From Mycolicibacter senuensis (lineage in GTDB: Bacteria; Actinomycetota; Actinomycetes; Mycobacteriales; Mycobacteriaceae): a stretch of 64,000 bases of DNA. How positions within the stretch are numbered: position 1 is the stretch's first letter; each line of letters starts with the position of its first letter. The notes beneath the pieces are model-generated. The model was given only the letters and a program-made list of their open reading frames with translations. It was not told the origin of the DNA and did no database searches. A program made the position numbers and the translations under genes. The stretch covers positions 1-64,000 of the forward strand of contig NZ_QMEX01000011.1 of assembly GCF_003284925.1 (NCBI RefSeq), in the 5' to 3' direction. This document shows, one piece after another, positions 33,155 through 43,476 of the stretch.

Positions 33155-33173
33155 CTAGGCAAGCCTAACCTAA
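33155..33173. promoter_or_regulatory. IdeR iron box 1 between the exported protein gene and mbtL
   Basis: CTAGGCAAGCCTAACCTAA matches 17 of 19 positions of the IdeR consensus, the best site in the window. It is the box nearer the minus-strand exported protein gene. Confidence 0.88.
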
Positions 33174-33194
33174 CTATGTGGGGACCGTCACAAA

Positions 33195-33213
33195 CTAGGG
33201 TAAGCTAACCTTA
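33195..33213. promoter_or_regulatory. IdeR iron box 2 upstream of mbtL
   Basis: CTAGGGTAAGCTAACCTTA matches 16 of 19 positions and overlaps a likely -10 hexamer TACTTT (33212-33217), the usual position for IdeR repression of mbtL-M-N. Confidence 0.87.
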
Positions 33214-33242
33214 CTTTCAACGGTGGTGTAGCGTCCCTCGGC

Positions 33243-33503
33243 ATGAGTGCCTCGCCATCCGATGCCGTCAGCGTCGCGCTGCGGGAGATCCTCCGCGATG
33301 ATCTGAATGTCGACCTGACCAAGGTGACGGCGGAGTCGCGGCTGGTCGATGAGGTCGGCCTTGATTCGGTGGCTTTCGCGATCGGCATGGTCGCCATCGA
33401 GGATCGGTTGGGCGTGGCCCTGTCTGAGGAAGATCTGCTGACCTGCGACACCGTCGGAGACCTCGAGGCCGCCATCCGGGCGAAAGCCCCCGCCGACGCG
33501 TGA
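33243..33503 (+). CDS. mbtL: Acyl carrier protein MbtL
   Basis: This 86-residue acyl carrier protein has the phosphopantetheine site GLDSVAF (Ser42). MbtL carries the fatty acyl chain that MbtK transfers to the lysine side chain of mycobactin. It is followed by mbtM with a GTGA overlap and then mbtN, the same order as Rv1344-Rv1346 of M. tuberculosis. It is the first gene behind the IdeR-controlled promoter. Confidence 0.93.
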   Translation: MSASPSDAVSVALREILRDDLNVDLTKVTAESRLVDEVGLDSVAFAIGMVAIEDRLGVALSEEDLLTCDTVGDLEAAIRAKAPADA

Positions 33504-35083
33504 GTGCGCTGGCAAGCGCCCTGACCAGGGCGATGACCGCCTCGGACGGGGACCTGGTGGTCTTTGACCAGGCCAGTGGCAGCTGGCAGCGTCACCCGTG
33601 GGCCCAGGTGCACGCCCGCGCCCAGGGGGTGGCGTCGAGGATTCTCGACACCGGCCGCGACGGCGCGGTCGGCCTGGTTGGGGAGCCGACCGTCGAACTG
33701 GTCGCCGCGATCCAGGGCGCCTGGCTGGCCGGGCGCAGTGTGTCGATCCTGCCCGGGCCGGTCCGCGGCTCCGACCCGCAGCAGTGGGCCCAGGCGACTC
33801 GAAACCGGTTCAGCGGTATCGGTGTCGACACCGTCTTCACTCACGGCGGGCCCCGGCAGCTGCTGGACGATCCCGGCGCCGCCATCACCGTGCACGACGT
33901 CACCGCCGCGGCCACCGAGCCTTCGGCGGCCTTCAACGCGGTGACCGCCGCACCGGATGTGCCGGCAGTACTGCAGGGCACCGCCGGCTCCACCGGCACC
34001 CCCCGCACCGCCCAGCTGTCACCGGCAGCGGTGCTGGCCAACGTCTCCGGCCTGGCCGAGCACCTCAGCGTCGACTCAGCGACCGACGTCGGCTGCAGTT
34101 GGCTGCCGCTCTACCACGACATGGGGCTGACCTTCCTGCTCAGCGCGGCGTTGACCGGCTCCCCGCTGTGGCTGGCGCCCACCGCGGCGTTCGCTGCTTC
34201 GCCGTTTCGCTGGCTGAGCTGGCTGCACGACAGCGGGGCAACCTTGACTGCCGCACCCAACTTCGCGTACGGCGTGATCGGCAAGTATGCCCGTCGGGTG
34301 CCCGAAGTGGACCTGGGCCGGCTACGGGTGGCGATCAACGGAGGCGAGCCGGTCGACTGCGCCGGACTGGAACGATTCGCCGCCGAACTCAGCAGATACG
34401 GCCTCGATCCCGGTGCTCTCATGCCGTCGTACGGCCTGGCCGAAGCCACCTGCGCGGTGACCGCACCACGGCCAGGGACCGGCCTGCAGTACGACGAAAT
34501 CGTCGGCGCGGCAAGCGATGACACCCCAGCGGTGCGCAGACATGCGGTGCTCGGCGAACCGATTCCCGGGATGCAGGTCCGAATCGGTCCGGCAGCCGAA
34601 CCTCACGAGGAGCTGTCGCAGCGCGAGGTCGGTGAGATCGAGATCCGCGGAACGTCGATGATGTCGGGCTATGTGGACCAGCCGCCGTTGGACCCGGACG
34701 GGTGGTTCGCCACCGGCGACCTCGGCTACTTCACCGACGCCGGACTGGTGGTCTGCGGTCGTGCCAAAGAGATCATCTCGATCGCCGGACGCAATGTGTT
34801 TCCCACCGAGATCGAGCGCGTGGCCGCCGAGGTGCGCGGTGTCCGCGATGGCGCGGTGGTGGCGGTCGGCACCGATGGGATCCGCGCGGGACTGGTGATC
34901 GCTGCGGAGTTCCGCGGCCGCGACGAGGCCGGTGCGCGTGCCGACCTGATCTCCCGGGTGGCATCGCAGTGCGGGGTGGTGCCCGCAGATGTGGTGTTCC
35001 TGGCGCCGGGCTCGCTGCCGCGGACATCGTCGGGGAAGCTGCGGCGGCTGGAAGTCAAACGGAGCCTGGAGGTTATGAAGTGA
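33500..35083 (+). CDS. mbtM: Fatty acyl-AMP ligase MbtM (FadD33)
   Basis: The 527-residue FadD-type adenylating enzyme has the phosphate-binding loop [29 protein letters not shown], the [10 protein letters not shown] motif and the C-terminal Lys in SSGKLRR. It activates a long-chain fatty acid and loads it onto MbtL. Both neighbours overlap by 4 bases (GTGA at the start with mbtL, GTGA at the end with mbtN), so the three are translationally coupled. It is slightly shorter than Rv1345. Confidence 0.93.
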   Translation: MSALASALTRAMTASDGDLVVFDQASGSWQRHPWAQVHARAQGVASRILDTGRDGAVGLVGEPTVELVAAIQGAWLAGRSVSILPGPVRGSDPQQWAQATRNRFSGIGVDTVFTHGGPRQLLDDPGAAITVHDVTAAATEPSAAFNAVTAAPDVPAVLQGTAGSTGTPRTAQLSPAAVLANVSGLAEHLSVDSATDVGCSWLPLYHDMGLTFLLSAALTGSPLWLAPTAAFAASPFRWLSWLHDSGATLTAAPNFAYGVIGKYARRVPEVDLGRLRVAINGGEPVDCAGLERFAAELSRYGLDPGALMPSYGLAEATCAVTAPRPGTGLQYDEIVGAASDDTPAVRRHAVLGEPIPGMQVRIGPAAEPHEELSQREVGEIEIRGTSMMSGYVDQPPLDPDGWFATGDLGYFTDAGLVVCGRAKEIISIAGRNVFPTEIERVAAEVRGVRDGAVVAVGTDGIRAGLVIAAEFRGRDEAGARADLISRVASQCGVVPADVVFLAPGSLPRTSSGKLRRLEVKRSLEVMK

Positions 35084-36255
35084 CCGACGTGACCGCCGGG
35101 CCCGACATCGCGACTTATCGCGCCTTGCTGGATGAGGTGTTCGATCAGCGAGTTGTCGACTGGACTGCGGAAGCCGAAGTCACCGAACGGTTTCCACGTG
35201 AACTGATCGAGCACTTGGGCCGCACCGGCGTGTTCGCCGGCAAATGGTCCAACGAGCAGCATCCCGACGTCGCGAAGCTGGTGGCGCTGGCGTTCAAACT
35301 GGGACAGCTGAGATCGGCCGGGATCGGTGTCGGGGTGAGCCTGCATGACTCCGCGATCGCGATCCTGCGTCGATTCGGGCGATCGGAGTACCTGAAGGAC
35401 ATCTGCGAGCAGGCCATTCGTGGCGAGGCGGTGCTGTGCATCGGGGCATCCGAGGAGTCCGGAGGCTCCGACCTGCAGATTGTCGAGACCGAAGTCCGTT
35501 CCGCGCGAGGCGGTTTCGAAGTCCGCGGCCGCAAGAAGTTCGTATCGCTGTCGCCGATCGCAGATCAGATCGTGGTGGTGGCGCGCGGTGTGGACCACGA
35601 CGAGCACAGCCGCCACGGCAACGTCATGGTGATCGCGGTTCCGACGTCCCAGGTGCAGGTCAACGAGCCCTACCGCAAGGTGGGGGCCGGACCGCTGGAC
35701 ACCGCCGCGGTCGATATCGACACCTGGGTGCCCGCTGATGCCCTGATCGCCCGCCCGGGCACCGGCCTGGCCGCGATCTCCTGGGGTCTGGCCCATGAAC
35801 GCATGTCGATCGCCGGGCAGGTCGCCGCGTCGTGCCAGCTGGTGCTGGGGCTCACGCACGCTCGGATGATGCGCCGCCGACAGTTCGGTGCCACCCTGTT
35901 CGAGCACCAGGCGCTACGGATGCGCGTGGCCGACCTGCAAGCCCGTGTCGATCTGCTTCGCCACGCACTCAACGGCATCGCCGCCGACGGGCGGCTCGAT
36001 CTGCGAACCGCCGCGGCCATGAAGGTTACCGCCGCCCGGCTCGGTGAAGAAGTGTTCTCCGAATGCATGCACATCTTCGGCGGTTCGGGCTACCTGGTCG
36101 ACGAGACACCGATCGGGCGCTGGTGGCGGGACATGAAACTGGCCCGGGTCGGCGGCGGCACCGACGAAGTGCTCTGGGAGTTGGTGGCCGCCGGGATGCG
36201 TCCCGACTATGACGGCTACGACGAGCTGTTCGACAGCGGGTCGTCGTCGGGGTAG
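35080..36255 (+). CDS. mbtN: Acyl-ACP dehydrogenase MbtN (FadE14)
   Basis: The 391-residue flavoprotein of the acyl-CoA dehydrogenase fold has [15 protein letters not shown], the FAD-contact segment [16 protein letters not shown] and HIFGGSGYL. In the mycobactin pathway MbtN introduces the alpha-beta double bond into the MbtL-bound acyl chain. It starts at a GTG overlapping mbtM. Its last 40 bases overlap the 3' end of mbtK on the other strand. The C-terminus ends FDSGSSSG. Confidence 0.93.
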   Translation: MTDVTAGPDIATYRALLDEVFDQRVVDWTAEAEVTERFPRELIEHLGRTGVFAGKWSNEQHPDVAKLVALAFKLGQLRSAGIGVGVSLHDSAIAILRRFGRSEYLKDICEQAIRGEAVLCIGASEESGGSDLQIVETEVRSARGGFEVRGRKKFVSLSPIADQIVVVARGVDHDEHSRHGNVMVIAVPTSQVQVNEPYRKVGAGPLDTAAVDIDTWVPADALIARPGTGLAAISWGLAHERMSIAGQVAASCQLVLGLTHARMMRRRQFGATLFEHQALRMRVADLQARVDLLRHALNGIAADGRLDLRTAAAMKVTAARLGEEVFSECMHIFGGSGYLVDETPIGRWWRDMKLARVGGGTDEVLWELVAAGMRPDYDGYDELFDSGSSSG

Positions 36256-36845
36256 CGCAGTACCGCGTACAGCGCCATCGTGCGATAACCCATGTCGTGT
36301 TCGCCGAGGAAGGTACCGCCCACATACTCGGCCAGCCGACGCATCGCCGTATTGCGGTACTCGGGTTCGAACATCATCCGCCGGCACTGCGGTTCGAGGT
36401 CGAACACGCTTGTCATGACGCGCGGCAGCAGGATGGCCGCGAAGCCCCGATTGGCCACCGCCGCATCGGCGACGGCCCCGTGCATGCCCAGATCGTGCGG
36501 GTCGGCGGCATAGTACTTGGCGATGGAATCTTTTGCGGCCCGGTACAACTCGATATAGCCATAGTCTCGTCCGTGTCGGCTGACGATGAGCGGCCGAGTG
36601 AAGGTGCCGGCCACCTGGGCACTCAGGTACCGATGCCAGCGTTCCGGCGGCCAGGCGGACTCCCATGTTTCCGCCAGGTGCGGCCGGTTCATCCACTCCG
36701 ACACCATCTCCGCATCGGCATCCGGATCGGCCACCCGGATCGCGTACGGCTCGGCCAGTACCGGGATCGGGGGAGCAGGGACGCGGCGAACCTCGTCGGA
36801 TATGTCGGTCAGCTCGCGGTGCAGGATGGCGGCGGCATCAGTCAT
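36216..36845 (-). CDS. mbtK: Lysine N6-acyltransferase MbtK
   Basis: The 209-residue GNAT enzyme of the IucB/MbtK class moves the fatty acyl chain from MbtL to the epsilon-amino group of a mycobactin lysine. The family pattern [13 protein letters not shown] then [11 protein letters not shown] is present (His122 is the likely catalytic His), followed by [12 protein letters not shown] for acyl donor binding. Length equals Rv1347c (210). It is divergent from irtA with an IdeR box between, exactly as in M. tuberculosis Rv1347c-Rv1348. Its end overlaps mbtN convergently. Confidence 0.93.
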   Translation of the reverse strand: MTDAAAILHRELTDISDEVRRVPAPPIPVLAEPYAIRVADPDADAEMVSEWMNRPHLAETWESAWPPERWHRYLSAQVAGTFTRPLIVSRHGRDYGYIELYRAAKDSIAKYYAADPHDLGMHGAVADAAVANRGFAAILLPRVMTSVFDLEPQCRRMMFEPEYRNTAMRRLAEYVGGTFLGEHDMGYRTMALYAVLRYPDDDPLSNSSS

Positions 36846-36884
36846 AACGAACCGTTAGCCTACCGGAGGCCCTGTCCGTCAAAG

Positions 36885-36903
36885 TGAGGATAGGGTAACC
36901 TCG
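36885..36903. promoter_or_regulatory. IdeR-like iron box between mbtK and irtA
   Basis: TGAGGATAGGGTAACCTCG matches 14 of 19 consensus positions. A weaker, partial copy (GTTAGCCTA core) lies at about 36850-36868. Both are in the 127-base divergent gap, so iron control of both mbtK and irtAB is expected. Confidence 0.75.
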
Positions 36904-36972
36904 GTCGGGCTGGGCGGCGCGAGCGCCAGGCCCCACCCCGCGGGGCGGGTAACCGTCGGCGAAAGGACCTTG

Positions 36973-39564
36973 ATGGCGCGCGGTTTGCAGGGCGCGATAC
37001 TGAGGGGCTTCGGCGCCCGGGACCACGTCGTAACGGTGCTCGAGACCAGCTGGATCACCCCGCACTTCATCCGCATCTGGATGCACTCACCGACCCTGTT
37101 CACCGAGGCGAGTGTCGAACCCGCGGCCTGGCTGAGGTTCTGGTTCCCCGACCCGGATGGCTCGGACACCGAATTCCAGCGCGCGTACACCATCGCCGAG
37201 GGTGACGTCGCTACCGGGCGGTTCGCGATCGACATGGTGCTGCACGAACCGGCCGGGCCGGCCACCCGCTGGGCCCGCGCCGTGGAACCCGGAACCACCA
37301 TCGCGGCGGTATCGCTGATGGGCTCCTCGCGCTTCGAGGCGCCCGAGGCCGACGCCCAGCCCGCCGGCTACCTGCTGGTGGGGGATTCGGCGTCGATTCC
37401 GGGAATCAACGGGATCATCGGGACGGTCGCGCCGGAGATACCGATTGAGCTCTACCTCGAACAGCACCATGACGAGGACCTGCTGATTCCGCTGCGTGAG
37501 CACCCCCGGCTGCGGGTGCACTGGGTGCCCCGCCGTGATGCGAGTTCGCTGGCCGCAGCCATCGAGGCTCGCGACTGGTCGGACTGGTATGCCTGGGCCA
37601 CTCCCGAAGCCGCGACGCTCAAGGCGCTGCGGACCCGGCTGCGCGACGAGTTCGGGTTTCCCAAATCTGAGCTCCACGCGCAGGCCTACTGGACCGCCGG
37701 GCGTGCCATGGGCACCCAACGTGGGCCGGAGGCTCCGGCCGCCGAGCAACCAGTACCTGCTGCCGTACCGGAAGCCGCGACGCCCGCAGCCACCGCGGCG
37801 ACACCACGCGGCAGGTGGCGTGCCCAGGCGGCGGGCCGGCTGCTTAGTCCGCTGCGGGTGCCGCTGATCATCTCCGGTGTCCTGCAGGCATTGATCACAC
37901 TGCTGCAGTTGGCCCCGTTCGTGCTGCTGGTGGAGCTGGCCCGGCTGTTGGTTGCCGGCGCCGACGAGTCACGGCTGTGGACGCTGGCGATCGCGGCACT
38001 CTCGTTGCTGGGCCTGGGCACATTGCTGGGGGCTGGGCTGACGCTGTGGCTGCATGTCGTCGACGCCCGCTTTGCCAGCGCGCTGCGTACTCGATTGCTG
38101 AGCAAACTGTCGCGGCTGCCGCTGGGCTGGTTCACCGCGCGCGGATCCGGATCGATCAAGCAACTGGTCGCCGACGACACCCTGTCGCTGCACTATCTGG
38201 TGACCCACGCCATCCCCGATGCGGTCGCTGCGGTTGTGGCGCCGGTCGCGGTGCTGGTCTACCTGTTCGCGGTGGACTGGCGGGTGGCGCTCGTGCTGTT
38301 CGTGCCGGTGCTGATCTACCTGGTGCTGATGTCGGTGATGATGGCCCAGTCGGGTCCCAAGATCAGTCAGGCGCAGCGCTGGGCCGAGCGGATGAACGGC
38401 GAAGCCGGTACCTACCTGGAGGGGCAGCCGGTGATCCGGGTGTTCGGCGGGGTGGCCGCCTCGAGCTTCCGCCGCCGCCTCGACGAATACATCAACTTTC
38501 TGGTGGATTGGCAGCGGCCCTTCATCGGCAAGAAGACGCTGATGGATCTGGTCACCCGCCCGTCGACGTTCCTGTGGCTGATCATGCTGACCGGTACCCC
38601 GCTTGTCATTCTCGACCGGATGGACCCGGTGAGCCTGCTGCCGTTTCTATTGCTGGGCACCACCTTCGGTGCCCGGCTGTTGGGTATCGGCCTGGGCGTC
38701 GGCGGAATCCGCGGCGGCATGCTGGCGGCTCGGCGACTGCAGATCGCGCTGGATGAACCCGAACTCGAGGTCGGTGTGCATGCGTCCGCGGCATCGGAGG
38801 CACCGCAGCCGGCCGGGACGGTGCGCTTCGAAGCGGTCAGCTTCGGTTACCGCCCCGGTGTGCCGGTGATCCGCGATGTGTCGCTGACGCTGCGGCCCGG
38901 CACGGTGACCGCTCTGGTCGGCCCGTCGGGATCCGGCAAGTCCACGCTGGCCGCTTTGCTGGCTCGCTTCCATGACGTGCAGGAGGGCGCGATAACCGTT
39001 GACGGACAGGATATTCGGTCGTTGTCTGCCGACGACCTCTATCGTCGTGTCGGGTTCGTGTTGCAAGAGACTCAGCTGGTTCACGGTAGCGTCCGCGACA
39101 ACATCGCGCTGGCCGTGCCCGATGCGACGGATGAGCAGGTGCACCATGCTGCGCGCCAAGCCCAGATCCACGACCGGATCCTGCGGCTGCCCAACGGCTA
39201 CGACACGGTGCTCGGCGCCGCCGCGGCGCTCTCCGGGGGTGAACGCCAACGGCTCACCATCGCTCGTGCCATCCTCGCCGACACCCCGGTGCTCATCCTC
39301 GACGAGGCCACCGCCTTCGCCGACCCGGAATCGGAATACCTGGTGCAGCAAGCCCTGAACCGGCTGACCAAGGACCGCACCGTGTTGGTCATCGCCCACC
39401 GGTTGCACACCGTCACCGGCGCGGATCAGATCGTGGTGCTCGACCACGGCGCCGTCGTCGAACAAGGCCGCCACGACCAACTGCTGGCGGCGGAGGGACG
39501 TTATCTGCAGCTGTGGGAGAGCGGGCGCCGGGCGGTCGGCGTGGGAGCGGAGGCGACACCGTGA
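36973..39564 (+). CDS. irtA: Ferric mycobactin/carboxymycobactin importer-reductase IrtA
   Basis: The 863-residue fusion starts with a siderophore-interacting (SIP) flavin reductase domain (residues 1 to about 245, with the FAD motif RAYTIAEGD). A Pro/Ala linker follows, then a six-helix ABC exporter-type membrane domain (about 285-560) and an ATPase domain (about 615-850; [29 protein letters not shown]). With IrtB it imports the ferric siderophore and reduces the iron at the inner face. The ATG at 36973 follows AAAGGA; a TTG one codon earlier is less likely. The same architecture and length occur in Rv1348. It overlaps irtB by 4 bases. Confidence 0.95.
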   Translation: MARGLQGAILRGFGARDHVVTVLETSWITPHFIRIWMHSPTLFTEASVEPAAWLRFWFPDPDGSDTEFQRAYTIAEGDVATGRFAIDMVLHEPAGPATRWARAVEPGTTIAAVSLMGSSRFEAPEADAQPAGYLLVGDSASIPGINGIIGTVAPEIPIELYLEQHHDEDLLIPLREHPRLRVHWVPRRDASSLAAAIEARDWSDWYAWATPEAATLKALRTRLRDEFGFPKSELHAQAYWTAGRAMGTQRGPEAPAAEQPVPAAVPEAATPAATAATPRGRWRAQAAGRLLSPLRVPLIISGVLQALITLLQLAPFVLLVELARLLVAGADESRLWTLAIAALSLLGLGTLLGAGLTLWLHVVDARFASALRTRLLSKLSRLPLGWFTARGSGSIKQLVADDTLSLHYLVTHAIPDAVAAVVAPVAVLVYLFAVDWRVALVLFVPVLIYLVLMSVMMAQSGPKISQAQRWAERMNGEAGTYLEGQPVIRVFGGVAASSFRRRLDEYINFLVDWQRPFIGKKTLMDLVTRPSTFLWLIMLTGTPLVILDRMDPVSLLPFLLLGTTFGARLLGIGLGVGGIRGGMLAARRLQIALDEPELEVGVHASAASEAPQPAGTVRFEAVSFGYRPGVPVIRDVSLTLRPGTVTALVGPSGSGKSTLAALLARFHDVQEGAITVDGQDIRSLSADDLYRRVGFVLQETQLVHGSVRDNIALAVPDATDEQVHHAARQAQIHDRILRLPNGYDTVLGAAAALSGGERQRLTIARAILADTPVLILDEATAFADPESEYLVQQALNRLTKDRTVLVIAHRLHTVTGADQIVVLDHGAVVEQGRHDQLLAAEGRYLQLWESGRRAVGVGAEATP

Positions 39565-41300
39565 TCCGCACCCTGATCCAGCTGATTCCGCGAGACCGCC
39601 GCGGCCGGCTTGTGGGCTACACCGTGCTGACGCTGTTGTCGGTGGTGGCGCGGGCGGTGGGCACCGTTTTGCTCGTCCCACTGGTGGCCGCGCTGTTCTC
39701 CGACAACCCGAGCCGTGCGCTGAGCTGGCTGGGCTGGCTGACCGCGGTGACCATTGCCGGCTGGCTGATCGACTTCGCGTGCGCACGAATCGGATTCGAT
39801 GTCGGGTTCGCCGTCCTCGACCACACCCAGCACGATGTCGCCGACCGGCTGCCGGCGGTCCGGCTGGACTGGTTCACCGCCGACAACACCGCCACCGCCC
39901 GGCAGGCGATCGCCGCCACCGGCCCCGAGCTGGTCAGTCTCGTGGTCAACCTGCTGACCCCGCTGATCAGCGCCATCCTGCTGCCGCCGGCGATCGCGGT
40001 GGCGCTGCTCGGCGTCTCCTGGCAGCTGGGTCTGGCCGCCCTGGGCGGCGTGCCGCTGCTGCTGGGGGCGCTGTGGGCGGCCAACCGGCTCAGTGCCCTC
40101 GCCGACGTCGCCGCCGGGGAAGCCAACACCGCGCTGACCGAGCGCATCATCGAGTTCGCCCGCACCCAGCAGGCACTGCGCGCGGCGCGACGGGTCGAAC
40201 CGGAACGCAGCACCGTCGGTGCGGCCCTGACTGCCCAGCACGGCGCGGCAATGCGGCTGCTGCTCATGCAGATTCCCGGCCAGCTGTTGTTCAGCCTGGC
40301 CAGCCAGGGTGCGCTGATCCTGCTCGCCGGCGCCACCACCGTGCTGACCGTGCGCGGCACCCTGGGCGTTCCGGAAGCCATCGCGCTGATCGTCGTGATC
40401 GCCCGCTACCTGGAACCGTTCACTACCATTAGCGAGCTGGGACCGGCACTGGAATCGACGCGGGCCAGCCTGGAGCGAATCCGGGCCGTGCTGACCGCCC
40501 CGGCGCTGCAGGTCGGCGATGGTGAGCTGCCCGCTGGTGCCGGGGCTCCCCGGATCGAGTTCGACAACGTCACCTTCGGCTATGAGCCGGCCGGCGAGCC
40601 GGTGCTGGACCGGGTCAGTTTCACACTGGAGCCGGGCACCACGACCGCTATCGTCGGGCCATCCGGGTCGGGCAAGAGCACCATCCTGGCCCTGATCGCC
40701 GGCCTGCACGAACCGACTGGCGGGCGGGTCTTACTGGACGGAGTCGACACCGCCGAACTCGACGCGGTGTCACGCCGAGCGGCAAGCACCATGGTGTTCC
40801 AGCATCCCTACCTGCTGGACGGCACGATCCGCGACAACGTCCTGGTCGGAGACCCCGAAGCCGATCAGGAGGCCTTTGGTCGGGTTGCCGAGCTCGCCCG
40901 GGTTGACGAGCTGATCGCCAGATTGCCCGACGGTGCCGACACAAAAGTCGGAGAGGCCGGCGGGGCACTGTCCGGCGGCGAGCGTCAACGGGTCAGCATC
41001 GCGCGCGCCCTGCTCAAGCCCGCCCCGGTGCTGCTGGTCGACGAAGCGACCAGTGCCCTGGACACCGAGAACGAGGCCGCGGTCGTCGATGCGCTCGGCG
41101 CCGAACTGCGCCCGCGCACCCGAGTGATCGTCGCGCACCGGCTGGCCAGCATCGCCCAAGCCGACCGGGTGCTGTTCCTCGACGACGGCCGGATCATCGA
41201 GGACGGCACGATCGAGGAATTGCAGTCCGCCGGCGGGCGTTTCGACGAATTCTGGCGGCAACAGCACGATGCCGCCGGATGGCGCATCCACACCGGCTAG
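39561..41300 (+). CDS. irtB: Ferric siderophore ABC importer subunit IrtB
   Basis: The 579-residue ABC half-transporter has six membrane helices (about 1-300) and an ATPase domain ([31 protein letters not shown]). It forms the IrtAB heterodimer, which has an exporter fold but works as an importer. The GTG start overlaps the irtA stop (GTGA). Length equals Rv1349 (579). Its TAG is immediately followed by a pair of 55-bp repeats. Confidence 0.95.
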   Translation: MIRTLIQLIPRDRRGRLVGYTVLTLLSVVARAVGTVLLVPLVAALFSDNPSRALSWLGWLTAVTIAGWLIDFACARIGFDVGFAVLDHTQHDVADRLPAVRLDWFTADNTATARQAIAATGPELVSLVVNLLTPLISAILLPPAIAVALLGVSWQLGLAALGGVPLLLGALWAANRLSALADVAAGEANTALTERIIEFARTQQALRAARRVEPERSTVGAALTAQHGAAMRLLLMQIPGQLLFSLASQGALILLAGATTVLTVRGTLGVPEAIALIVVIARYLEPFTTISELGPALESTRASLERIRAVLTAPALQVGDGELPAGAGAPRIEFDNVTFGYEPAGEPVLDRVSFTLEPGTTTAIVGPSGSGKSTILALIAGLHEPTGGRVLLDGVDTAELDAVSRRAASTMVFQHPYLLDGTIRDNVLVGDPEADQEAFGRVAELARVDELIARLPDGADTKVGEAGGALSGGERQRVSIARALLKPAPVLLVDEATSALDTENEAAVVDALGAELRPRTRVIVAHRLASIAQADRVLFLDDGRIIEDGTIEELQSAGGRFDEFWRQQHDAAGWRIHTG

Positions 41301-41409
41301 CGATGGTCGCAAGAACGGCGGAGCCGGGCGTAGCGGGCCATCGCCGTTGAGTCAGCGATGGTCGCAAGGGCGGCGGAGCCGGGCGTAGCGGGCCATCGCC
41401 ATTGATTCC
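41300..41409. repeat. 55-bp direct repeat, two copies, related to the 9411 array
   Basis: Units start at 41300 and 41355 with only a few differences. Each contains the inverted repeat GCGATGG...CCATCGC and the block GGCGGAGCCGGGCGTAGCGG. Compared with the reverse complement of the 9411-9586 units, the same 55-base period and a GGCG-AGCCGGGCG-AGCGG core are shared. They sit directly on the irtB stop codon and may fold as a terminator. Confidence 0.92.
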
Positions 41410-41427
41410 CGTGCGATCATTCCTACG

Positions 41428-42027
41428 GTGAACGCCGACGAGGACCCCGAGGCCCGGATCCGGGAACTGGAGCGCCCGCTGGCGGACTTCGCCAAAGCCG
41501 CCGAAGTCACCGTCTCCTCGGCCGGCGCCGAGCCGGCATCGCCGCCGGCAGGCCACGGGCGCGGGACCGCCGTGGCGGTCCGCGCGATGGCGGCGGTCTT
41601 CGTGACGGTCGCCGCCGCAGCGGTGTTCCTGATCTCGCGCGGACCAACCGGTACGACGCCCGGGTTCCCCACCGTGCCCAGCACTGCGGCGCCGACACCA
41701 TCGCGATCGGTCCCGGTGGCGCCGCCCGCCCCGGCGTTGCCGGCCAACCCGACGCCGGGCCGCGCCGACACCATCACCGTCTCCGGGGCCGGGCAAGACA
41801 AGACCCTGGCGTGCGCCGGCAACCAGGTCTCGGTGAGCGGGGTCCGCAACACGATCACGCTCACCGGCCGGTGCGCGGGATTGACCGTCTCGGGCATCGG
41901 CAACATCATCACCGTCGACTTCACGCCCGCGATCACCACATCCGGTGTCGACAACCGGGTGACCTACCGCTTCGGGGATCCCGAGGTGAGCATCTCCGGG
42001 TTCGACAACGTCGTCGTACGTGGATGA
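41428..42027 (+). CDS. Membrane-anchored DUF3060-type protein
   Basis: The 199-residue protein has a polar head (about 45 residues), one membrane segment (VRAMAAVFVTVAAAAVFLIS, about 51-70), a Pro/Ala-rich wall-spanning linker and a C-terminal beta-repeat domain. The repeats (ITVSGAGQDKTLACAGNQVSVSG, NTITLTGRC, LTVSGIGNIITVD) are typical of DUF3060 proteins of actinobacterial envelopes, with one likely disulfide. It starts at a GTG. Its function is unknown; it sits between irtB and the mbtT-H operon but has no visible iron box of its own. Confidence 0.75.
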   Translation: MNADEDPEARIRELERPLADFAKAAEVTVSSAGAEPASPPAGHGRGTAVAVRAMAAVFVTVAAAAVFLISRGPTGTTPGFPTVPSTAAPTPSRSVPVAPPAPALPANPTPGRADTITVSGAGQDKTLACAGNQVSVSGVRNTITLTGRCAGLTVSGIGNIITVDFTPAITTSGVDNRVTYRFGDPEVSISGFDNVVVRG

Positions 42028-42148
42028 GGCGGCTCGCCCGGCCGCGGAATCCGATCCGGCCCGGATGGACGCAGCCGGGCAGCTGTATCTGGCGGTGGCA
42101 CAGCGGGATTCGGGGCGGCGGCCGATGCCCTCAGCCGATGACTTCTGA
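42020..42148 (+). CDS. Possible 42-residue protein
   Basis: A GTG overlapping the end of the DUF3060 gene by 8 bases opens a 42-residue frame. It includes MDAAGQLYLAVAQRD and ends RPMPSADDF. Codon choice is G/C-rich at third positions, as in real genes here, and the overlap suggests coupling. It is short and unrecognised, and its last 18 bases overlap the convergent NTF2-like gene, so this is tentative. Confidence 0.3.
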   Translation: MDEAARPAAESDPARMDAAGQLYLAVAQRDSGRRPMPSADDF

Positions 42149-42505
42149 CGCCCAGTATTCGCGCAGGCTGGCGATCTGTTCCCCGGCGAACTCCAGAATG
42201 GCGACTTCGCGCATCCGCTTGCGCTGCCCTTGGACGCGGTCATCGAAGGTGGCTTGCCATTCGGCGATCACCGTGGTGCCGTCGGTGGCGCGGTAGAGGT
42301 TGAGCAGCCGGGCGTCGATGTCGGCTTGGCCTTCCACGACCTTGGTCTGCCAATAGTCGCGGATCCCTGCTCGAGTGCGAATCGGTTCCTGGAGTACCCG
42401 CTCGTGGTAGGTCGCGTCGTCGGTGAAGATCGTGACGATGAGGTCTGGGTCCTGCTGCATCCAGGCGCGCAGGTAGGTGTCGATCGTGGCGCGGACATCC
42501 ATCAT
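42131..42505 (-). CDS. SnoaL/NTF2-like fold protein
   Basis: The 124-residue protein has the NTF2-like cone fold: N-terminal helix (MDVRATIDTYLRAWMQQDPDLI), IFTDDATYHERVL, then four beta strands (RATDGTTVIAEWQATFDD, MREVAILEFAGEQIASLREYW). Such proteins are isomerases, hydrolases or just ligand binders; the family does not fix a function. Tandem ATGs lie at 42505 and 42502. It is transcribed away from mbtT. Its place within the siderophore island may be accidental. Confidence 0.75.
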   Translation of the reverse strand: MMDVRATIDTYLRAWMQQDPDLIVTIFTDDATYHERVLQEPIRTRAGIRDYWQTKVVEGQADIDARLLNLYRATDGTTVIAEWQATFDDRVQGQRKRMREVAILEFAGEQIASLREYWASEVIG

Positions 42506-42682
42506 GGGCAGGAGTGTGGCCCAGGTGGCGGGCCCGCCATTGCCGAACGCGCATTCCCTGCGATGAAACCGGCGAGAAACCGGTCCCGGTACACGCTCGG
42601 TGGGGCGCCGGCCGGCAAACCGGCGGAGCGCTCGCCCGGATTTCCCGGCCGCCCCCGATGGGGGTAACCTTACCCGGGGAAA

Positions 42683-42701
42683 TTAGGGCAGCCTTTACTA
42701 A
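42683..42701. promoter_or_regulatory. IdeR-like iron box upstream of mbtT
   Basis: TTAGGGCAGCCTTTACTAA matches 15 of 19 positions. Just upstream, at 42662-42675, lies the palindrome GGGTAA-CC-TTACCC, which carries a TAACCTTA half-site and may be a second, weaker element. Together they mark the promoter of the long mbtT-C-D-E-F-G-H operon. Confidence 0.78.
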
Positions 42702-42729
42702 CACCCAGCGAGTGCGCGGAGGAGATCGG

Positions 42730-43476
42730 ATGGCCGGCGACGACATCTCGGCCGTCGCGCGTTTTCCCACCTGGATCGGCCGCTTCTCCGGCCCCGGCCC
42801 CGCAACGCTGGTCTTCCCGCACGCCGGCGGCGCGGCCGTCAACTACCGCCCGCTGGCGCTGGCGTTGGCCGGCGGCGTCGACACCTACGTCATGCAGTAC
42901 CCGCAGCGCGCCGACCGGTTTCGCGAACCCGCCGCCGAGACTCTGCCGGAGTTGGCTCAAGGACTGTTCGACGCCGGCCCCTGGGAGGAACTCGGCCCGC
43001 TGCGGCTGTTCGGCCACAGCATGGGCTCCATCGTCGCATTCGAGTTCGCCCGCCTTGCCGAACAGCGTGGCATCGAGGTGCAGCGACTGTGGGCCTCGGC
43101 GGGGCCGGCACCGGGCGCGGTGGCCGGACTGCGCAAGGTGCCGACCGGGGATGCCGAGCTGCGCGCGGAGTTGGAGCAACTCGGCGGCACTGACCCTCGA
43201 ATCCTCGCCGACCAGGAATTCCTCGCCTTGCTGCTGACCCCCGTGCGCGCGGACTACCAGGCGTTCAACCGTTACCGGTGCGCGCCGGAGGCGACCATCC
43301 GCGCCGACATCAACGTGCTCGGCGGCCGATCCGACGACCGGGTGGGCACTGACCTGCTGAAGCGCTGGGCCGACCACACCACCGGCAACTGCACGATCTC
43401 GCTGTACGACGGCGGGCATTTCTACCATTACGAGCACATTGACACTCTCGCGAATCGGATCATCGCCAATGCCTGA
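42730..43476 (+). CDS. mbtT: Type II thioesterase MbtT
   Basis: The 248-residue alpha/beta hydrolase has the nucleophile motif GHSMG (Ser97), the early FPHAGG segment and the C-terminal His in DGGHFYHYE. These are typical external thioesterases that clear mis-primed or stalled carrier proteins in NRPS/PKS systems. GGAGGAG sits 5 bases before the ATG, one of the strongest ribosome binding sites in the window. The stop overlaps the mbtC ATG by 8 bases. As MbtB lacks a terminal thioesterase here, MbtT may carry more of the editing load. Confidence 0.9.
   Translation: MAGDDISAVARFPTWIGRFSGPGPATLVFPHAGGAAVNYRPLALALAGGVDTYVMQYPQRADRFREPAAETLPELAQGLFDAGPWEELGPLRLFGHSMGSIVAFEFARLAEQRGIEVQRLWASAGPAPGAVAGLRKVPTGDAELRAELEQLGGTDPRILADQEFLALLLTPVRADYQAFNRYRCAPEATIRADINVLGGRSDDRVGTDLLKRWADHTTGNCTISLYDGGHFYHYEHIDTLANRIIANA

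Noticed and set aside
34702-35079. N-terminal extension of mbtN back to 34702
   Set aside because: It overlaps the conserved C-terminal domain of mbtM. The GTG at 35080 gives the usual GTGA coupling, and the family N-terminus starts there.
36970-36972. TTG at 36970 as the irtA start
   Set aside because: It is only 2-3 bases from the AAAGGA element, while the ATG one codon later has a normal distance.
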